Source: Thermothelomyces thermophilus ATCC 42464
Taxonomy: Eukaryota > Ascomycota > Sordariomycetes > Sordariales > Chaetomiaceae
Direction of reading: 5' to 3'
Assembly (NCBI RefSeq): GCF_000226095.1
Contig: NC_016473.1
Location: 992,001-1,056,000 of the forward strand
DNA: 64,000 bases
Shown: one piece after another, positions 58,818 to 64,000 of the stretch
Layout: each line of letters starts with the position of its first letter
How positions within the stretch are numbered: the first letter of the stretch is position 1
The notes under the pieces: model-generated
Database searches by the model: none
The model's input: the letters and a program-made list of their open reading frames with translations, nothing else
What the model was told of the DNA's origin: nothing
Program-made: the position numbers and the translations under genes

Positions 58818-59866
58818 ATGGGTTTCGTCGCGGGCTTCGTACGCCGCCCTCCACCCCGAACTTTCCCTCGCTCTCACATCAATCTCGCCAACAATCCATG
58901 CATGACAATCACCCGGCTAACTCAAAGGGCTCCCCACCACAGGCAGGCGGCGTCACCCTGACCCTCTCCCTCACCTACCTCGCCCTCCTCACCCACACGA
59001 GCAACCGGCAGGCGCAGTCGGCCGTCCTCCGCTCGCAAGCCTCCGCCATCGACGCCCTGATCCCTCCAGAAGACGACCATCTCGGTCGCCGCCGCCGCCG
59101 CAACGCCACTGTCCCCCTGCCCGACGGCACCTACCGCCCGCGCGAGAGCCTCGAGCAGTACCGCCGCGATGCCGCAGCCGGCGGTGCGGGGCCGGGCGTG
59201 TCGTTCATCGAGACGGCCAAGACCAGGTGGAACAGCGAGATCCTGTCGGCGGTGCGCTGGGCGCAGAACAAGGACTGGAGCCGGGTGAGGGAGCAGGCCG
59301 AGGACAAGGTGGCCGCGCTGCTCGGGCTGGAGCTGTCGCGGGAGCCGGTCACGGTCGAGGAGGTGGTGGCCGTTTCTCCTCCTGCCGTGCGGCAGCATCA
59401 CTATCATTCAGATCAGCAGCACCAGCCGCAGCTACACCCGCAGCACCAGCAGCAAGCCGAGCATGAGGAGGCGGTGCGCCGAGCGAGAGATTCGCTGCAT
59501 CACGCAAGGGACACGACTGTCGCGGTCGCGCAGGCCATGAGGGACGAGGCGAGGGAGATTGTTTCGGAGGCCCGGGAGGTCGTAGCGGCCGGGGTGCACG
59601 AAGCCAAGGGGGCTGTTGAGAAGGGTGTCGAGAAGGCTCACGACCTCGTCGAGAGGACGAAGGCGGCGGTTCACCTGGCCGAGGAAAGGGCAGAGTCGGA
59701 GGCCTACGCGAAGATGCTGCCTGTGTCGGACATCGAAAAGGCGCTAGCCGAGAGGTACGATAGCGCCCGGCGGGAGGAGCGCATGAAGAGGAGTGTGGAG
59801 GAGGTGCTGAGGGAAAGGTATTTGCCCCTGGACAAGAGGGACAACTCGCGGTTGAGGGGGTTATAG
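58818..59866 (+). CDS. MIC12: MICOS complex subunit Mic12
   Basis: Small inner-membrane MICOS subunit (Aim5 in yeast, QIL1/Mic13-like in animals) that stabilises cristae junctions. Two exons (58818-58838 and 58943-59866, intron 104 nt) give 314 residues. The 21-nt first exon encodes only MGFVAGF; exon 2 continues AGGVTLTLSLTYLALLTHTS, so the membrane helix typical of the family N-terminus is made by the splice. A start at 58898 without splicing would replace the conserved start by an unrelated Pro/Ser-rich leader, so I reject it. TAKTRWNSEILSAVRWAQNK at about 88-107 is the second conserved block. The rest is a long Glu/Arg/Ala-rich coiled coil (EIVSEAREVVAAGVHEAKG), longer than in yeast. Divergent from bL17m. 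Confidence 0.9.
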
Positions 59867-59997
59867 ACAGCACCCTTGTGTCTTCCCATGCACTGAGCAA
59901 GAGGCCAGAGCTAGAGCGGTGTGCTGCTGCGGAAGATTCAACCGACAGCCAAATCTCAGTTCCTCTTTTTTTTTTCCCTTAAATAATACCCATTTAT
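59867..59997. other. 3' end region of MIC12
   Basis: Short gap with a T-run near 59967; presumed 3' untranslated sequence. Confidence 0.5.
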
Positions 59998-60853
59998 TCA
60001 AAGATCGAACATCTCGCCTCCAGCCACTTCGCAAAGCTCACGACGGGGCCATCTACAGCCCGCCAGAATACGTCTGACACCCAGATGACCGTGGGCACTC
60101 CTCGCGACGTCCATCTCCGCCAACACCATGCCCGCATAGAACAAGACCAGCTCCCACCTCTGGCTAAGGTACGCAAACGCCACCGAGGCCCCGATGACGA
60201 CGAACCTCCACCCCCTCCTCAGCCTCGCGGTCCCGAGCAGCGTCAGGAACAGCACCATCGAACACCGAAACTCGACGGGGACGGTCCACAGATGCACGTC
60301 CATGGCCTCCCCCCCCCCTCCCCCGGGCCCCCAAAGGGCTGCCAGTCCCAGACGTGCACGAACCGGAACACGTTGCCCGCCCACCCCCGCACCAGCCGCG
60401 CCGTCGTCGTGACGGTCGGCGGCGGGCTCGGTAGTGGGGCTCTCGCGCACGTTGCGGAGGAAGCGCGGGTCGCCGGCAAAAGTTGCGCGTCCGCGCGAAC
60501 AGGCCGGCGCGGATGCCGTCTAGGTAAGACGTGGGGCCAAGGCGTCGACCATGTTGAGAGGAGGAGGAAGAAGGGAAACGGTCACTCTTGCTGCGTGACA
60601 CAAGGGGCTGGATAAAACTGGGGAGTAGGAAGATGGCCGCCCGACGAAGGAGGCCTGGGAGATGGGCCAGCGCTCGGTGAGCCGGCGCCCACAGCGCTCG
60701 AGGATAAGGGATGCTAGTCGGGAAGTCATGGATGAGGTCTCCGAGGCAGACGTCGCGTTCGAAGTCAGGTGAAGATCTGCCGTCCCAGACGAGAGTGGCT
60801 TCGACCTTCTCTTCAGGATCGAGGCCGTGGATGGGGACCACTCGGCTGCTCAT
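59998..60853 (-). pseudogene. decayed acyltransferase-3 family membrane gene
   Basis: Fungal acyltransferase-3 proteins are multi-membrane O-acyltransferases of about 450-500 residues. Here a minus-strand frame starts MSSRVVPIHGLDPEEK and reaches LGPTSYLDGIRA, the usual start of the enzyme domain. It then jumps directly to the end of the central region: RFLRNVRE in another frame, WDWQPFGGP in a third, and HLWTVPVEFRCSMVLFLTLL, the family signature, back in the RFLRNVRE frame. The membrane helices between are missing, and the C-terminal third after the AGMVLAEMDV motif is replaced by unrelated sequence with a stop at 59998. A pure G/C tract at about 60308-60330 sits at one frame change, so part of the frame problem could be a sequencing error; the large internal loss could not. 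Not RIP-mutated, as its composition is normal. Confidence 0.7.
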
Positions 60854-62041
60854 GTCGACAAGAGCGCGATGGTTGGAGGCGGAAAAGTCATGTGGACAGA
60901 CACAAGGTCGCTCTGGTTACTCTGATACTTTGTGCATCCAAGAGAGAGGGAGGTCAAGAAAGGGAAGTGTTCCTGAGACGAGAGAAGAAGCCAGTCATGG
61001 GACGGGAGTGGACTGTTAAAGCACACCCCTTCCCGGGAAGCGCAAGGCCAACAATAAACCAGGAGAGATCGCCAGGAGAGATGGCCGGTAGAGCGGCCAA
61101 CGGAGAGCCGGGACTTCTCCCGGACTGCTACGCCCAAGTCCTCGTAGTAAGACACAGCCGGGACACGCCTTATGAAAGCACTAAGAAGGCAGCTCACGCC
61201 TTAAAACAAGATGTTGAAAAATGCCCCTCTTCTTCCTTTGGCCCTCTCCAACTTGTTGCTAGGCGGAAGTGAGATGTCCCAAAGAACCGGGTAGAGAGAA
61301 GAAGAGAGTTCGATATATGGAAGAGGGTAGTAAGACACCCGGGTGACGTCGAGGCACTACGAAGGGCCAGCAAGCCATTCGGGTCCGCACATCTACATAC
61401 CACGAAGCCCGTCCCTTCTCTACTGCGGCCGCCATTGCCCACGTTTGCCTGGGCCATCACCCATTGCCACCTTCGAGGACGCTACAACAGCTCACGCGGT
61501 TGGGGTGTCTCCAAGTTCCGGAACCACGAGACCTGGGGTGGAAGCGTTCGGTGTTGTTGCAGGAAGGCCTACATCGGCGGCCCTTACCCTCAGCTGCTGT
61601 CCTACCTAGGGGCGTAGTTTTACTCGGGGCAAGGGAAGTGGGAATCCCGTCCGGGTCGGCTAATATATAAACCTGTATATACTTTTTTCAAACACGTCGT
61701 TTCCTGGCCCGAAGGAGAGTCCCAAGGTTTCATCTTGCCGCGGCCCAATGCGATCACGGACAAAGGCCCGGGCTTGAACGAGGAAGAAAGCGGAGATATC
61801 AATTACCGGAGCCCTGTGGAAACGGCCAGACCGCCCGGGCCAACAAGTCTCGTTGAGGAGGGGTTAAAGAAAAGGTCTATAGCACAAGAAGAAACAAGGA
61901 ATCGGCAGCTGCCCTGATGATGTCCCTCACAGTTTTTTTGACCCCTCTAAAGAAAAGAAAATGACACAGCCTACGCTCGCCCAGACTCCTGAAACGCCCA
62001 AAAAAAAAAACCGCGGCTCGCTAAGCCCGTTGGACCCTTGG
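60854..62041. other. gene-free region between pseudogene and ALAD
   Basis: No domain recognised on either strand. The promoter of the decayed acyltransferase would be at the left and the ALA dehydratase 3' untranslated region at the right, with an A-run near 62000. Confidence 0.5.
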
Positions 62042-63301
<1,260 letters not shown>

Positions 63302-64000
63302 CTTGTTGAAGTTGAAGGTTCTAGCCGGATGTCTGGTGAGACAGAAAAAAAAATTGTCGGCGGGCGAACGAGGTCGGGTGGTGTAGAATGAGCGGGAATT
63401 AATAATAACGGGGAACCGAGATGTTGCAGATGCGCCGGCGGACTTTTTGCGCTCGTTCGATGCTGCGCGACGGGCCCGACTCTGTGGCAAAGAAAAGGGG
63501 AAACCAGACGACCTAACGAGAATTAGGCCAAGTAATGGTTGTATCACTTGCAGCGACCAAAGTGTGCATTTATATCGAGACAAGGAGTCGCATTGACATT
63601 CGCCTCCATACACTACTAAGTACGGATGTACCCGAACACGTATGTATAGTCTCAATGTCCGAGTCCGAAAACGAAGCCGAAAGTGTCGATTTGACAATTG
63701 TTCCCCCCAGTCATCTTTTCGGCCTTCGCTCGGGAGTTTGCGGGGCGGCCCCACTCTGGAAATGCGCTTCCGCATTTGCCAATCAGGGGTCAGAGATTTC
63801 AAAAGACCCCTTGTGAGTGCTGCTGAGTCATCATACAGGGCCGCTCATGTATGTCCTTGGTATGGACTTCGCACGCAAGGGACGGATTACGTCCGCACAG
63901 ATTACGTCCGCACAGATTACGGTCCGTACAAGACAGCGTGCTTGGCAGGCACAATCTCATGTTCTCGATGTAGGTTTCCCTCTATGCTCATCTGACTTTA
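63302..64000. other. region upstream of HEM2, right edge
   Basis: Promoter side of HEM2. Contains an A-run near 63345 and GTACGGATG near 63620; a three-fold 14-bp near-repeat (GATTACGTCCGCACA) lies at about 63885-63920. No gene recognised. Confidence 0.5.
63882..63930. repeat. three tandem GATTACGTCCGCACA-like units
   Basis: Two near-perfect 15-bp copies and a third partial one in a row, in non-coding DNA close to the window edge. Function unknown. Confidence 0.7.

Noticed and set aside
61343-61617. Cys-rich frame as a small secreted protein
   Set aside because: No signal peptide, overlapping frames of equal quality, and no stable start.

Overview
The window is nuclear DNA of a filamentous ascomycete. 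Genes are GC-rich, introns are short (about 55-175 nt, GT-AG with CTAAC-type branch sites), and the conserved genes are of Pezizomycotina type. A repeat block shows the transition-only, TpA-rich decay typical of repeat-induced point mutation (RIP). A Sordariomycete, possibly Sordariales, is my inference from overall style; no single marker proves it.

Layout. 1-10,220 holds a mitochondrial TPR membrane protein (Mgr3-like, minus), a Dap1/MAPR heme-binding protein (plus) and a small Cys-rich protein with a Gly-Gln hexamer repeat (minus). 10,221-23,782 is one 13.6 kb AT-rich block: a Ty1/copia element into which a Ty3/gypsy chromovirus has inserted. Both have recognisable LTRs and 5-bp target duplications, and both are dead. 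25,293-35,929 carries two C2H2 zinc-finger genes separated by 5.5 kb of gene-free DNA; they share one finger module, which is duplicated inside the first gene. 35,930-39,863 is gene-free. 39,864-49,402 has an orphan Ser/Pro-rich protein, a mitochondrial PPR protein, the splicing factor Cwf18 and a zinc-knuckle RS-rich protein. 49,403-63,301 is a dense housekeeping stretch: R3H-SUZ protein, eIF3f, Utp25, mitochondrial ribosomal protein bL17m, MICOS subunit Mic12, a decayed acyltransferase-3 gene and 5-aminolevulinate dehydratase.

How the genes relate. Several neighbours are head-to-head with related jobs: eIF3f/Utp25 (translation and ribosome assembly) and bL17m/Mic12 (mitochondrial translation and cristae). 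Cwf18 and the zinc-knuckle RS protein, both probably splicing-related, converge. Dap1 and ALA dehydratase both touch heme but lie 55 kb apart. No secondary-metabolite cluster, CRISPR array or confident tRNA/rRNA gene was seen.

Most interesting signals: the duplicated zinc-finger module with introns at the same codon position; the nested elements whose younger member has the more divergent LTRs; strong CAG/CTG loss in the decayed block; a copia primer site matching the anticodon arm of initiator tRNA-Met; a zinc-knuckle gene with no usable GT donor in frame plus a GC-AG intron; and a 9-bp motif, TACGGAGTA, scattered through the gene-free gaps.
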